Made by a program: the position numbers and the translations under genes. DNA of 33,130 nucleotides. It comes from Thermogemmatispora sp. Lineage in GTDB: Bacteria; Chloroflexota; Ktedonobacteria; Ktedonobacterales; Ktedonobacteraceae. Position 1 is the stretch's first letter. Every line of letters starts with the position of its first letter. Of this stretch, positions 14,555 to 23,171 are shown one piece after another. Location: contig NZ_JADGIA010000034.1 in NCBI RefSeq assembly GCF_019683635.1, positions 1-33,130 of the forward strand, in the 5' to 3' direction. Below the pieces are notes generated by a model. That model was not told the DNA's origin and made no database searches. It was given only the letters and a program-made list of their open reading frames with translations.

Positions 14555-15517
14555 ATGCCTCTCGATCCAAATTTGCGCGTCTATCTCGATGGGCTGGCGG
14601 CCATGAATGTGCCGCCAATCAGTGCTTTGAACCCCCAGGTGGCGCGCGAGGCCATCGCGGCCCAGCTAGCTACGGCCCAGGTTAAGGAGCCGGTGGCTCG
14701 CGTTGAGGATCGGCGCATTCCTGGCCCGGCAGGGGAGATCCCTATCCGTGTCTATACTCCTGCGGGCGCTGGTCCGTTCCCATTGCTGGTCTTCTTCCAC
14801 GGTGGCGGCTGGGTGATCTGCAATCTCGATACGCATGATGGCCTCTGTCGCAGTCTGACCAATGGTGCTGGCTGCGTGGTGGTCTCGGTCGACTATCGGC
14901 TGGCGCCTGAGCACAAGTTTCCAGCGGCTCCCGAGGACTGCTATGCGGCAACGCGCTGGGTGGCCGAGCATGCGGCAGAGCTGAACGGGGATGCCCAGCG
15001 CCTGGCCGTCGGGGGCGATAGCGCCGGTGGTAACCTCACAGCGGTGGTGACGCACCTGGCCCGCGAGCGTGGGGGGCCGCCACTGGTCTTTCAGCTATTG
15101 ATTTACCCGGCGACGGACTTTACGGCGGATACGGCATCGCGTCGAGAGAACGCTCAAGGCTATAGTCTGACGCTCGATGACATGCTGTGGTTCGCCAATC
15201 ACTACTTGAATAGTCCGGAGGAGGCGCGTGATCCGCGGGTCTCGCCGATGCTGCGCGAGGATCTGAGCGGGCTACCGCCGGCATTGGTGATTACTGCTGA
15301 ATATGATCCGCTGCGCGACGAGGGCGAGCTTTACGGCGAGCGTCTGCGCCAGGCCGGGGTAGCGGTGACGATTCACCGCTATGAGGGTATGATTCACGGC
15401 TTCCTGACGCCGCCTATCCCCCTGCAGCAGACGCAGGAGGCGATCGCTGAATGCTGTCAGGCGCTACGTCAAGCCTTTGGGTCGGAGGCTGCCACGCAGA
15501 CCTCTGCCTCCTCTTGA
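14555..15517 (+). CDS. Alpha/beta-hydrolase esterase of the hormone-sensitive lipase (GDSAGG) family
   Basis: Predicted cytoplasmic carboxylesterase acting on short-chain esters; the natural substrate is not evident. The 320 residues carry the HSL-family signature: the oxyanion-hole H82-G-G-G-W motif, VVSVDYRLAPEHKFPAAPED, the nucleophile elbow GGDS156AGGN, acid D251 in ITAEYDPLRDEGE, and base H281 in EGMIHGF. An N-terminal cap of about 45 residues is present, as in bacterial HSL esterases. No signal peptide is seen. The ATG has AGGAGG seven bases upstream. The gene is divergent from the dcw operon and convergent with rhaB, so it appears monocistronic. It is probably read from the promoter at 14198-14226. 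A strong inverted repeat lies just after its stop. Confidence 0.93.
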   Translation: MPLDPNLRVYLDGLAAMNVPPISALNPQVAREAIAAQLATAQVKEPVARVEDRRIPGPAGEIPIRVYTPAGAGPFPLLVFFHGGGWVICNLDTHDGLCRSLTNGAGCVVVSVDYRLAPEHKFPAAPEDCYAATRWVAEHAAELNGDAQRLAVGGDSAGGNLTAVVTHLARERGGPPLVFQLLIYPATDFTADTASRRENAQGYSLTLDDMLWFANHYLNSPEEARDPRVSPMLREDLSGLPPALVITAEYDPLRDEGELYGERLRQAGVAVTIHRYEGMIHGFLTPPIPLQQTQEAIAECCQALRQAFGSEAATQTSASS

Positions 15518-15542
15518 CTTGATGGGAGCCAGGCAGGAGACG

Positions 15543-15586
15543 GGGATGCCAGGCGCGCAACTGCCAACCTGCTCGCCTGGCATCCC
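15543..15586. terminator. Bidirectional terminator-like hairpin between convergent genes
   Basis: GGGATGCCAGGCG (15543-15555) and CGCCTGGCATCCC (15574-15586) are a perfect 13-bp inverted repeat with an 18-base loop. One wobble and one further C-G pair extend it. It lies between the esterase stop (15517) and the rhaB stop (15592), so it can act on both transcripts. It has no U-tract on either side, so termination may be Rho-assisted or the hairpin may protect the 3' ends. Confidence 0.65.
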
Positions 15587-15591
15587 TGCGA

Positions 15592-17094
15592 CTACTGGAG
15601 AGGGCGGGTCAGAGGAAAGAGTGTGGTGAAGCGGGCATAAGCCTCATCCCAGGCGGCTCGCCGTTCTGGGTCGGGAAGAAAGGTCTGGGTGACCGTGGAG
15701 CGGGCGGCCAGGGTGCGCACTTCTTCCAGGGAGCGCAGTTCGCCGAGGCCGACAAGCTGGAGCAGGGCGTTGCCCTGGGCAGTGGCCTCGATGGGACCTG
15801 CGATGACGACCAGGCCGGTGGCGTCGGCCAGGCCCTGGTTGAGCCAGCGGTTTTGCGCGCCGCCGCCAACGATGTGAATGGTCTGGAGCGCGCTGCCGGT
15901 GATGCTGGCGGCCAGCTCCAACACCTGACGATAGCGCAGGATGAGGCTGTCGAGAATGGCGCGTACGAGGGCCGGAATGTCTTCGGCGGCAGGAACAGGC
16001 TGGCCGTGGGCGCTGAGCTGCTCGCGGATGCGTGTCGGCATGTCGCCCGGCGGGAGAAAGAGGGGATGGTCAGGATCGAAGAGAGCGGCCCAGGCTGGCG
16101 CTCCTTCGGCCAGGGTCAGCAGTTGCTCATAGCTGAAGGATTGCCCGCCCTCCTGCCAGCTGCGGCGGCATTCCTGGAGCAGCCAGAGGCCCATGACATT
16201 GCGCAGAAAGCGGATGGTGCCAAAGATACCGCCTTCGTTGGTGAAGTTGCTGGCACTGCCCTGGGCAATCTGGGGCTGAGGCAGTTCGAGGCCCACCAGG
16301 GACCAGGTGCCGGAACTGATATAGGCACGGTCGCGCGGACTGGCGCGCATGGGGATACCAGCCACGGCGGCGGCAGTGTCGTGGGTTGCTGGGGCAATAA
16401 CCAGCACGTCCCGCCCCAGATCTTCAGCCAGCTCGCCCTGGACTTTGCCGAGCGGGGTGCCGGGCGCCACCACTGGTGGCAGAAAGTGCGTCGGCAGGCC
16501 AAGCCTGGCCAGGAGGTCGCTGGCCCAGGTCCCTTGTGGAACCGACCAACATTGGGTTGTGGTGGCATTGGTATATTCACAGAGGCGCTCGCCGCTAAGC
16601 CAGTAATGGAAGAGGTCGGGCATCAGCAGCAGATGCGTTGCGGTTTCCAGTACATGCGGCTGTTCTCGCTGGTGAGCCAGGAGCTGGTAGAGGGTGTTGA
16701 TCGGCATGAATTGGATGCCCGTTTGGGCGTAGATTTCCTCGCGCGGAACCCGCGCAAAGACCTCCTCCATGAGGCCCTCGGTACGCCGGTCGCGGTAGTG
16801 GAAGGGAAGGCCCAGCAGCAAGCCCTGATCATCGAGTAGGGCGTAGTCGACGCCCCAGGTATCGACGCCGATGCTATCGAGCCTGCCAGCCAGGCGACGT
16901 GCTTTACGCAGGCCGCTGATGACCTCCTGCCAGAGAGCGAGCACGTTCCAATAGAGATGACGCCGGAGGGCCACCGGGCCGTTGGCGAAGCGATGGACCT
17001 CCTCCAGGGTCAGGCGCTGACCATCGTAGCGCGCCAGATGCACACGCCCGCTCTCCGCTCCTAGATCAACGACGGCAAGATAGCGCTCGCTCAT
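15592..17094 (-). CDS. rhaB: L-rhamnulokinase
   Basis: FGGY-family kinase that phosphorylates L-rhamnulose at C1 with ATP, the second step of L-rhamnose breakdown. The 500-residue protein has the ASKHA fold motifs: N-terminal LAVVDLGAESGRVHLARY, then D78TWGVDYALLD, a catalytic-base Asp in ATHD239TAAAVAG, a phosphate loop ISSGTWSLVGLE, and the adenosine motif IHIVGGGAQNRWLNQ near residue 410. The Gly-Ala-Glu-Ser-Gly-Arg start and the length favour rhamnulokinase over other FGGY kinases. The ATG has AGAGGA about seven bases upstream. It is the last gene of the rha run, 58 bases downstream of rhaEW, and ends next to a strong bidirectional hairpin. Confidence 0.93.
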   Translation of the reverse strand: MSERYLAVVDLGAESGRVHLARYDGQRLTLEEVHRFANGPVALRRHLYWNVLALWQEVISGLRKARRLAGRLDSIGVDTWGVDYALLDDQGLLLGLPFHYRDRRTEGLMEEVFARVPREEIYAQTGIQFMPINTLYQLLAHQREQPHVLETATHLLLMPDLFHYWLSGERLCEYTNATTTQCWSVPQGTWASDLLARLGLPTHFLPPVVAPGTPLGKVQGELAEDLGRDVLVIAPATHDTAAAVAGIPMRASPRDRAYISSGTWSLVGLELPQPQIAQGSASNFTNEGGIFGTIRFLRNVMGLWLLQECRRSWQEGGQSFSYEQLLTLAEGAPAWAALFDPDHPLFLPPGDMPTRIREQLSAHGQPVPAAEDIPALVRAILDSLILRYRQVLELAASITGSALQTIHIVGGGAQNRWLNQGLADATGLVVIAGPIEATAQGNALLQLVGLGELRSLEEVRTLAARSTVTQTFLPDPERRAAWDEAYARFTTLFPLTRPLQ

Positions 17095-17152
17095 TCACGT
17101 TCCTCTCTCTCGCTCGCTCTTGCGCCAGTCTCCGGCCAGGGCTGGCCGGACA

Positions 17153-19225
17153 CTAGCGCAGGTAGGCAGCTGGGACGCCTCCATCGACGGTGAGGGCGCT
17201 GCCGGTGGTTTTGGAGGAGCGATCGGAGGCGTAAAAGAGCACAGCCTCGGCAACGTCCTCCGGGAAGACATTGACCTTGAGGGTAGTGCGCTGACGATAG
17301 TAGTCCTCTAGCTGCTCGGGAGCGATGCCATAGGCGCGGGCCCGCTCCTCGCGCCAGGCGCTGCTCCAGATGCCAGAGCCGCGCAGCACCGCATCGGGCA
17401 TGACCACATTGACCCGTACGCCGAGCGGGCCACCCTCCTCGGCCAGGCAGCGTGCGAGATGCTGCTCCGCGGCCTTGGCAGCGCTGTAGGCGCTGTTCTC
17501 TTTGCCGGCCACAACGGCATTTTTGGAGGTGATGAAGATCAAACTGCCCCCAATACCCTGCTCTTGCCAGAGACGGAAGGCGGCGCGCGCCACCAGGAAG
17601 TAGCCCTGAACAAGCACATCAAAGACTTTGCGCCAGTCCTGCAGGCGGGTTTCGGTCAGCGGGGCTGCGGCGGCGAAGCCAGCGTTGCTGACGACAATAT
17701 CGAGTCCCCCGTAGGCGCGCACGGTGGCGGCGAAGGCGGTGGCAACCTGTTCTTCGTCGCTGACATCGCAGGGGCAGGCCAGCGCGCGCCCCTGGCCATA
17801 CTGCTGGGTGATGGCGTCGGCGGTCTCTTGGGCACCTTGCGGGTTGAGATCAAGAATGGCGACGTGGGCACCCTCGGCGGCCAGGCGCAGAGCTGTGGCG
17901 CGCCCGATGCCACTGCCGCCGCCGGTCACCAGGGCAATGCGTCCGGCCAGCTCTTTTTCAGGCGGGCGGCGCGTCAGTTTGTAGAGTTCCAGCGGCCAGT
18001 ACTCGATGTCATAGGCTTCCTGCTCGGAGAGCGGAGTAAAACGATCAATGCTTTCACAGGCGCGCATCACGGCCACAGCCCGCTGATAGAGGTCACGGGC
18101 GACTCCGGCCATCTGGGCATCGCGCCCACTGGCGATGATCCCCAGATGCGGCACGACCACAATGCGTGGATTGGCATGCAGCAGGACGTCGCCCGGATGA
18201 TGACATTCTTCAAAGTAGCGCTGATAGTTGCGGCGGAAAGCCGTGATCTCCTGGCGCAGGGCAGTCTGGAGTGCTTCGATCCCCTGGACTGGCTCCCAGG
18301 GGACCCAGACCGGCCAGTGCCGTGTGTGCACAAGGTGATCGGGGCAGGCAGAGCCACGTCGAGCGACCTCGCGCGCTTCTGGAGCGCTGGCGAAGGTCAG
18401 GGCCTCCTCGCTGTGGTCGACGGCCAGGACCATACGCTGCGGCTGGCTGAGCTGGCCCCGCAGGCCGGGCAGGATGGCTGTCAGCAGCTGCTCGCGCTCG
18501 GCGGCGCTCAGCCCGGGCTGACCGATCAGGACTGTTCTCCGCCCACGGCGCTGACGCTCGGCAGCGACAAAGTCTTCGGCCTCCTGTACCACGCGCAGCG
18601 TCTGCTCGTAGCAGGAGCGAGCGCTCTCGCCCCAGGTCACCAGGCCATGCTTTTCGAGAATGACCAGTTCGATCTCGGGGTTGGCCCGTACTGCCTGGGC
18701 CACCCGCTTGGCGAGGGTGAAGCCTGGACGAATATAAGGAATCCAGGCCATGCGCCGGCCAAAGACCTCCTCTGCCAGGCGGCGCCCGTTCTGGGCGTTA
18801 GCAAAGGCCAGAATGGCGTCGGGATGTGTATGGTCGACGTGGGCAAAGGGCAAGAAGGCGTGCAGCAGGGTCTCAATCGAGGGCCGTGGACGCCCCGGCT
18901 CGGCAAGACAATGGAGCAGATACGCTACCATCTCCTCATCGCTGAGGGCCTCGCGCTCTTCCAGCGGCAGCACATCGTCCAGGCGCAGTGGCACAAAATC
19001 GGCCATTGTCATGGTTGCCAGGTCGGAGCCGCTGCCTTTAACCCACATGATGTGCGTGGGCCGCCCGCGGAAATCCGGCTGAGTCAGCTTGACCGAGGTA
19101 TTGCCACCGCCCCAGTTGGCCAGGCTGCGATCGCGCCCCAGCAGATGCGAGCGGTAGAGCAGCAGCGCGACCTCGTCCGTTTCTTGCCCTTGAATATCGT
19201 CATCGCGCCAGAGATTGCGCGGCAT
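17153..19225 (-). CDS. rhaEW: Bifunctional rhamnulose-1-phosphate aldolase / lactaldehyde dehydrogenase (SDR)
   Basis: The 690-residue fusion combines a class II aldolase domain (about 10-240) with a short-chain dehydrogenase domain (about 425-690), joined by a linker region. The aldolase splits L-rhamnulose-1-phosphate into DHAP and L-lactaldehyde; the SDR half is thought to oxidise the aldehyde. Metal ligands are visible as H132 and H134 in VDHTHPD and H193 in EKHGLVTWG. The SDR part has TGGGSGIG (434-441), SNAG, a catalytic Ser in FITSK (567), and the Y580-x3-K584 pair. The ATG 19225 has GGGGAG nine bases upstream. The open frame continues to 19429 but lacks support there and would overlap rhaI. 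From memory, the same fusion is known from Bacillus and Chloroflexus. It lies between rhaI and rhaB. Confidence 0.92.
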   Translation of the reverse strand: MPRNLWRDDDIQGQETDEVALLLYRSHLLGRDRSLANWGGGNTSVKLTQPDFRGRPTHIMWVKGSGSDLATMTMADFVPLRLDDVLPLEEREALSDEEMVAYLLHCLAEPGRPRPSIETLLHAFLPFAHVDHTHPDAILAFANAQNGRRLAEEVFGRRMAWIPYIRPGFTLAKRVAQAVRANPEIELVILEKHGLVTWGESARSCYEQTLRVVQEAEDFVAAERQRRGRRTVLIGQPGLSAAEREQLLTAILPGLRGQLSQPQRMVLAVDHSEEALTFASAPEAREVARRGSACPDHLVHTRHWPVWVPWEPVQGIEALQTALRQEITAFRRNYQRYFEECHHPGDVLLHANPRIVVVPHLGIIASGRDAQMAGVARDLYQRAVAVMRACESIDRFTPLSEQEAYDIEYWPLELYKLTRRPPEKELAGRIALVTGGGSGIGRATALRLAAEGAHVAILDLNPQGAQETADAITQQYGQGRALACPCDVSDEEQVATAFAATVRAYGGLDIVVSNAGFAAAAPLTETRLQDWRKVFDVLVQGYFLVARAAFRLWQEQGIGGSLIFITSKNAVVAGKENSAYSAAKAAEQHLARCLAEEGGPLGVRVNVVMPDAVLRGSGIWSSAWREERARAYGIAPEQLEDYYRQRTTLKVNVFPEDVAEAVLFYASDRSSKTTGSALTVDGGVPAAYLR

Positions 19226-19322
19226 AGTGTTGTCTCCCCTTTCCAAAGCCAGACCAGACAAAGAATAAGCCCTGAGAGCAACAGGCCAGGCTTGTCTGTT
19301 TGGCGCCTGGCCATCAGGCGCA

Positions 19323-20561
19323 TCAGGCGCCTGGATAGCCGCTTGCTCCACTCCTACTGGCCGGGCGCGTTCGCGCCACCTCGTCGGCGTAGCCACTGCG
19401 GCGGAAGGCGGCAATGGGGTCGGGGTCAAGCCCCATCTCCTCGCGCGCCTGCGCTAGCAAAGGACGAACATCGGTCTCGAAGGCATCCCGCAGCACCCGA
19501 TAGGCTCCAAGCACATCCCCCGCGGCCTGGGCCTCGCTCAGACGCTGGCGATCGACGAGCAAGGCGCGGGCGTAGGCGCTCTGGATATGGAGCACCGACT
19601 GAATCATAGCCTCGATCTTGGGTTCAATGTTATGCGACTGATCGATCATGTAATCAATGCGCGGCGCCTGGGGCTGACTGGCTGCAGCAACCAGCTCATT
19701 GAAGACTAGAAACAGCTCAAAAGGATGCTGTGAGCCGACGATCAGGTCATCATCAGCATAGCGCCGATCGTTGAAATGGAAGCCGCCGAGTATCTCCTCG
19801 TCAAGAAGAAAAGCCACAATATGGGCCAGGTTGGTTCCCTGGGCATGGTGCCCGGTATCGACCAGAACACGCGCCTGCGGTCCCAGCTTGCGCGCCAGGG
19901 TATAGGCCATTCCCCAATCGGCCAGATCGGTATGGTAGAAAGCCGGCTCAAAAAACTTATATTCGATCAAGAGGCGCATACCAGGCGCCAGGGCTGCGTA
20001 AATCTCGGCCAGGGTCTCCTCCAGACGGTGCTTGCGCGCTCGCAGATCGTCCTGGCCGGGATAGTTCGTTCCATCGGCCAGCCAGAGGCTGATCGTATCG
20101 GAGTCGACCGCACGCGCGATCTGGATGCACTCCAGAACATGCTGCACGGCGCGCCGGCGCACCGCTGGATCAGGATGGCAGAGGCTGCCAAAGCGATACT
20201 CCTCATCCTGAAAGAGATTGGGATTGACCGCCCCGATGCGAACGCCCAGCTCGGCAGCATAGGCTTTGACTGCCTCCCAGTCGTCTTCTTTATCCCAGGG
20301 AATATGAATGGCCACCCGCGGGCAAACGCCCGTCAGGCGATGGACCAGGGCCGCATCGGCCAGCTTTTCGCGTAAATTGCGGGCCGCCCCAGGCCAGTGA
20401 AAGACCTTAAAACGAGTCCCTGAGTCGCCGTAGCCCCAGGAAGGCGTCTCGATCGTAAAGCGCTTGATAGCCTCCAGCACGCTGCGCCGCTCAGCCGAGC
20501 CCAGCTCCTCGCTGGCAAGCCGGTCGCGGCCCACCTTCGGCTGATCCTGTTCTTGCTTCAA
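19323..20561 (-). CDS. rhaI: L-rhamnose isomerase (RhaI type)
   Basis: Metal-dependent TIM-barrel aldose-ketose isomerase converting L-rhamnose to L-rhamnulose. The 412-residue protein resembles the Pseudomonas-type RhaI rather than E. coli RhaA. Candidate metal and catalytic residues are E200 in [14 protein letters not shown]235 and H238 in [11 protein letters not shown], and H262 and D265 in [14 protein letters not shown], in the order the family shows. The start is an unusual TTG at 20561, strongly supported by AAGGAGG five bases upstream. The frame stays open to 20762, but those extra residues have no ribosome-binding site and no similarity I recognise. It follows rhaS after a 231-base gap that contains an inverted repeat, and precedes rhaEW by 97 bases. 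Confidence 0.92.
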   Translation of the reverse strand: MKQEQDQPKVGRDRLASEELGSAERRSVLEAIKRFTIETPSWGYGDSGTRFKVFHWPGAARNLREKLADAALVHRLTGVCPRVAIHIPWDKEDDWEAVKAYAAELGVRIGAVNPNLFQDEEYRFGSLCHPDPAVRRRAVQHVLECIQIARAVDSDTISLWLADGTNYPGQDDLRARKHRLEETLAEIYAALAPGMRLLIEYKFFEPAFYHTDLADWGMAYTLARKLGPQARVLVDTGHHAQGTNLAHIVAFLLDEEILGGFHFNDRRYADDDLIVGSQHPFELFLVFNELVAAASQPQAPRIDYMIDQSHNIEPKIEAMIQSVLHIQSAYARALLVDRQRLSEAQAAGDVLGAYRVLRDAFETDVRPLLAQAREEMGLDPDPIAAFRRSGYADEVARTRPASRSGASGYPGA

Positions 20562-20731
20562 GCGAACCTCCTTCACTTCGCTACACAGCAGTTCATAGCA
20601 GCACTGAATGGGGACACTGGAACAGAGGTACAAGAGTGCAACAAATTGGCCCGAGGCAGGAGCAGCGAGCCACAGCCTGGTCTCCACAGGCAGCAGGCCG
20701 CTGGCCGGCCCCATCGGCTCCAGGCCAGGTC

Positions 20732-20783
20732 GGGCGTCGCAGTGCACTCCGCAGGTCAGCATCCGCCAGAGGCAGCGACGCCC
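20732..20783 (-). other. Inverted repeat downstream of rhaS
   Basis: GGGCGTCGC (20732-20740) and GCGACGCCC (20775-20783) are a perfect 9-bp inverted repeat with 34 bases between. It begins 10 bases after the rhaS stop, within the rhaS-rhaI gap. It could be a 3' mRNA stabiliser or a partial terminator that raises binding-protein expression above that of the enzymes. No U-tract follows. Confidence 0.4.
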
Positions 20784-20792
20784 TTGGCAGCT

Positions 20793-21824
20793 CTAGAAGT
20801 TGAACTGGTCGATGTTATCCTTGTTAAAGACCGTTGGTGGGCCAAGCAGGACCACATTATTAGGGCCGATGGTCTTCGTACCGAGCTTGCCGGCGTTGAA
20901 GCTCTCACCCGGCTTCCCCGTAATCTTGCCCTCCACCAGGGCAGCAGCCGCATAGTAGGCCAGGTAGCCCAGATCAGCAGGGTTCCACAAGGCGAACTCC
21001 GGGCACGTCCCATCTTTCACATACTTGCGCATCAGATTCGGCGTCCCCAGGCCAGTCAGCATGACCTTGCCACCCTTGCCCACCGACTCAATCGCGCGCG
21101 CCGCCGCGGCCAGCCCTACCGTTGTTGGTGAAATGATCCCCTTGAGGTCGGGATAAGCCTGGAGTAGCCCCAGCGTCTGCTGGAAACTTTGCTGGTCATC
21201 ATCATTACCGTATGCAATCTTGACCAGATGCATGTTCTTGTACTGAGGCTTCGTTAGCTCATCCTTCATGTACCCGATCCAGGTGTTCTGGTTGGTAGCC
21301 GTGCTGGCCGCCGAGAGGATGGCGATATCGCCGCTGTAGTTAATCAGCTTCCCCAGAATCTGGACCTCGATACGCCCGATATCCTCGGAATTGGCCTGAT
21401 TCACAAAGATCTGGCGCGCATCGGGAGCGACGTCCGAGTCATAGCTGACCACCTTAATCCCCTGCTGCATGGCCCGCTTAAGGGCCGGCGCCAGGGCGTT
21501 GGGATCGTTGGCCGAGACCACGATAGCGCTCACATGCTGCTCTGTCAGCGTGTTAATAAACGGCACCTGTGCCGCCGCGCTACTCTCCGTCGGGCCAACC
21601 TGCTTGAACTGCCCCTTCAGCTCTGTGGCTGCCTGCTTGGCGCCATTGGCCGCGGTATCGAAATAGGGGTTGTTGATCGCTTTGGGGAGAAAGGCAATAT
21701 TGAGCGAAGCGGAGCTTCCGCCCGAGCTGCCACTCCCGCTACTGCTGCTGCCACCGCAGGCAGCCAGCATCAGCAGCATTGCCACAGACAGAGCGGTGAG
21801 CAGTGTACGCAACAGCGTCTTCAC
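20793..21824 (-). CDS. rhaS: Rhamnose ABC transporter substrate-binding lipoprotein
   Basis: Periplasmic-binding-protein-like (type I, sugar-binding domain 4 class) lipoprotein that captures the sugar outside the membrane and delivers it to the RhaP/RhaQ permeases. The 343 residues start with a lipoprotein signal peptide: KTLLR, then a hydrophobic stretch and the lipobox L20-A-A-C23, followed by a Ser/Gly linker to about residue 40. The mature domain starts LNIAFLPKAINNPYFDTAANGAK, typical of ribose/rhamnose/AI-2 type binding proteins. The start is GTG at 21824, with AAGGAGGAGG seven bases upstream. A longer frame to 21899 lacks support. The rhamnose specificity is inferred from the neighbouring rhaI, rhaEW and rhaB genes. 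Confidence 0.88.
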   Translation of the reverse strand: MKTLLRTLLTALSVAMLLMLAACGGSSSSGSGSSGGSSASLNIAFLPKAINNPYFDTAANGAKQAATELKGQFKQVGPTESSAAAQVPFINTLTEQHVSAIVVSANDPNALAPALKRAMQQGIKVVSYDSDVAPDARQIFVNQANSEDIGRIEVQILGKLINYSGDIAILSAASTATNQNTWIGYMKDELTKPQYKNMHLVKIAYGNDDDQQSFQQTLGLLQAYPDLKGIISPTTVGLAAAARAIESVGKGGKVMLTGLGTPNLMRKYVKDGTCPEFALWNPADLGYLAYYAAAALVEGKITGKPGESFNAGKLGTKTIGPNNVVLLGPPTVFNKDNIDQFNF

Positions 21825-21844
21825 TGTTTTCCTCCTCCTTACCA

Positions 21845-21865
21845 ACGCTCCCGCAAGCGGAGCGT
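21845..21865 (-). other. Intercistronic hairpin just upstream of the rhaS ribosome-binding site
   Basis: ACGCTCC and GGAGCGT form a perfect 7-bp stem around a 7-base loop (21845-21851 with 21859-21865). It ends about five bases before the AAGGAGGAGG site of rhaS. It may set the 5' end of a processed rhaS transcript, which would fit the usual higher expression of binding proteins. Confidence 0.4.
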
Positions 21866-21980
21866 CCTGGTGTGGTAGTGGTGATGACAACCAGCACATC
21901 TATTCCGAGACAGGGCACCATGCCAGGCGAGGGTCGAGTCAGCGCCGGGCCCGACCAGCCGATCAGGCCAGTCAGCCGGG

Positions 21981-23171
21981 CTAGTGGCGCTGCCCTCGCT
22001 CGCGGGCGCGGGCAGCTCCTGTCTCTTCAGGCGCAGGTAGCGCGGCTCCGCGGGCCAGCCCGCCAGCAGGCCCATTGTCAGCCGCGCGTCTGCGCGAGGC
22101 CGCCTCTTGCAAACGCCGAACCACATTAGGCCCCAACACCGAAAGAATGAGCAGCGCGCCCACGGCAATATTCTGGATATCGCCGCTGATATCCGCCAGG
22201 CCCAGGGCGTTGCGCAACACCCCAATGATCAAGAGCGAGAGCACCACGCCGGGCAGACTGCCGCTGCCGCCGAAGATATTGACCCCACCCAGCAACACAA
22301 TCGTCACCACATCCAACTCAAAGCCGAGGGCGTTATCCGCACGCGCGTTGGAGAAGCGCGCCGTGAAAACCACACCGGCCAGGGCCGCCACCAGGCCCGA
22401 GAGGACAAAGAGCAGTAGCTTGATATCATCAACGCGGATGCCGGCAAAGCGAGCCGCTTCCTTATTGCTGCCAATGGCATAGATCTGCCGGCCCAGCGTA
22501 CTGCGATGCAAGAGCAAGGAGAAGATCAGTGCCAGAGCAACGAAGAGGACGAACGGCCAGGGGATCAGCGTACCCGGCACCGTACCGAAGCCAAAGTTCG
22601 TGAAGGCTGGCGGGAAATTGCTCACCGCCTGGTCGCCCATGACCACATAGGCCAGGCCACGAAAGAGGGCCAGTGTGCCCAACGTGACCACCAGCGAGGG
22701 GAGGCCGAGGCGCGTGACCGCCAGGCCATTGACGAGGCCGCAGAGGGCGCCAATCAGCAGGACCAGAGCAATGGCCAGACCCAGTGGCAGGCCGTGGCTC
22801 CAGGTGTAGCCGAGTACGACGCTCGCCAGCCCCAGAATCGAGGCCACCGAGAGATCGATCTCCCCGGCGATCACGATCAGCGTCATGGTCAGGGCCATCA
22901 GCGCCTTCTCCATCATATCGCTGATCAGCAGCGAGAAGTTGGACAGGCTCAGGAAATACGGAGAGAGCGCACTCCCCAGCGCCAGAGCGAGCACCAGCAG
23001 CACCAGCAGCAACGCCTCCCACGAGCGCATCCAGGCCAGCAAACGAGCGAGACCGCCACCCGAGGCAGCTGCTCGCCGGTCCTCTTTTGCTAATGCCGGC
23101 GCCGAAGGAGCAGCTGCAGAGGAAGCATCGAGGTCGAGCGCAGGCTGCTTGACTTCGGACGAATCACTCAT
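21981..23171 (-). CDS. rhaQ: Rhamnose ABC transporter permease (second of two)
   Basis: Inner-membrane permease of the RbsC/BPD_transp_2 family, pairing with the upstream permease to form the translocation channel. The 396 residues have a charged N-terminal tail of about 48 residues, then eight to ten hydrophobic helices. Family motifs include TLIVIAGEIDLSVAS (the ItGgIDLSVGs signature), TLGTLALFRGLAYV, GRQIYAIGSNKEAARFAGI, and VVTIVLLGGVNIFGGSGS. A hydrophilic Arg/Ala-rich C-terminal tail of about 45 residues is longer than usual. Its ATG overlaps the stop codon of the preceding permease gene as ATGA, implying translational coupling. The P/Q labels are by position after the ATPase gene and are a convention. 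Confidence 0.87.
   Translation of the reverse strand: MSDSSEVKQPALDLDASSAAAPSAPALAKEDRRAAASGGGLARLLAWMRSWEALLLVLLVLALALGSALSPYFLSLSNFSLLISDMMEKALMALTMTLIVIAGEIDLSVASILGLASVVLGYTWSHGLPLGLAIALVLLIGALCGLVNGLAVTRLGLPSLVVTLGTLALFRGLAYVVMGDQAVSNFPPAFTNFGFGTVPGTLIPWPFVLFVALALIFSLLLHRSTLGRQIYAIGSNKEAARFAGIRVDDIKLLLFVLSGLVAALAGVVFTARFSNARADNALGFELDVVTIVLLGGVNIFGGSGSLPGVVLSLLIIGVLRNALGLADISGDIQNIAVGALLILSVLGPNVVRRLQEAASRRRAADNGPAGGLARGAALPAPEETGAARARERGQRH

Noticed and set aside
17459-19609. A 716-codon open frame on the plus strand antisense to rhaEW and the end of rhaI
   Set aside because: It is an exact antisense shadow of well-identified genes in GC-rich DNA, has no recognisable domain and no ribosome-binding site.
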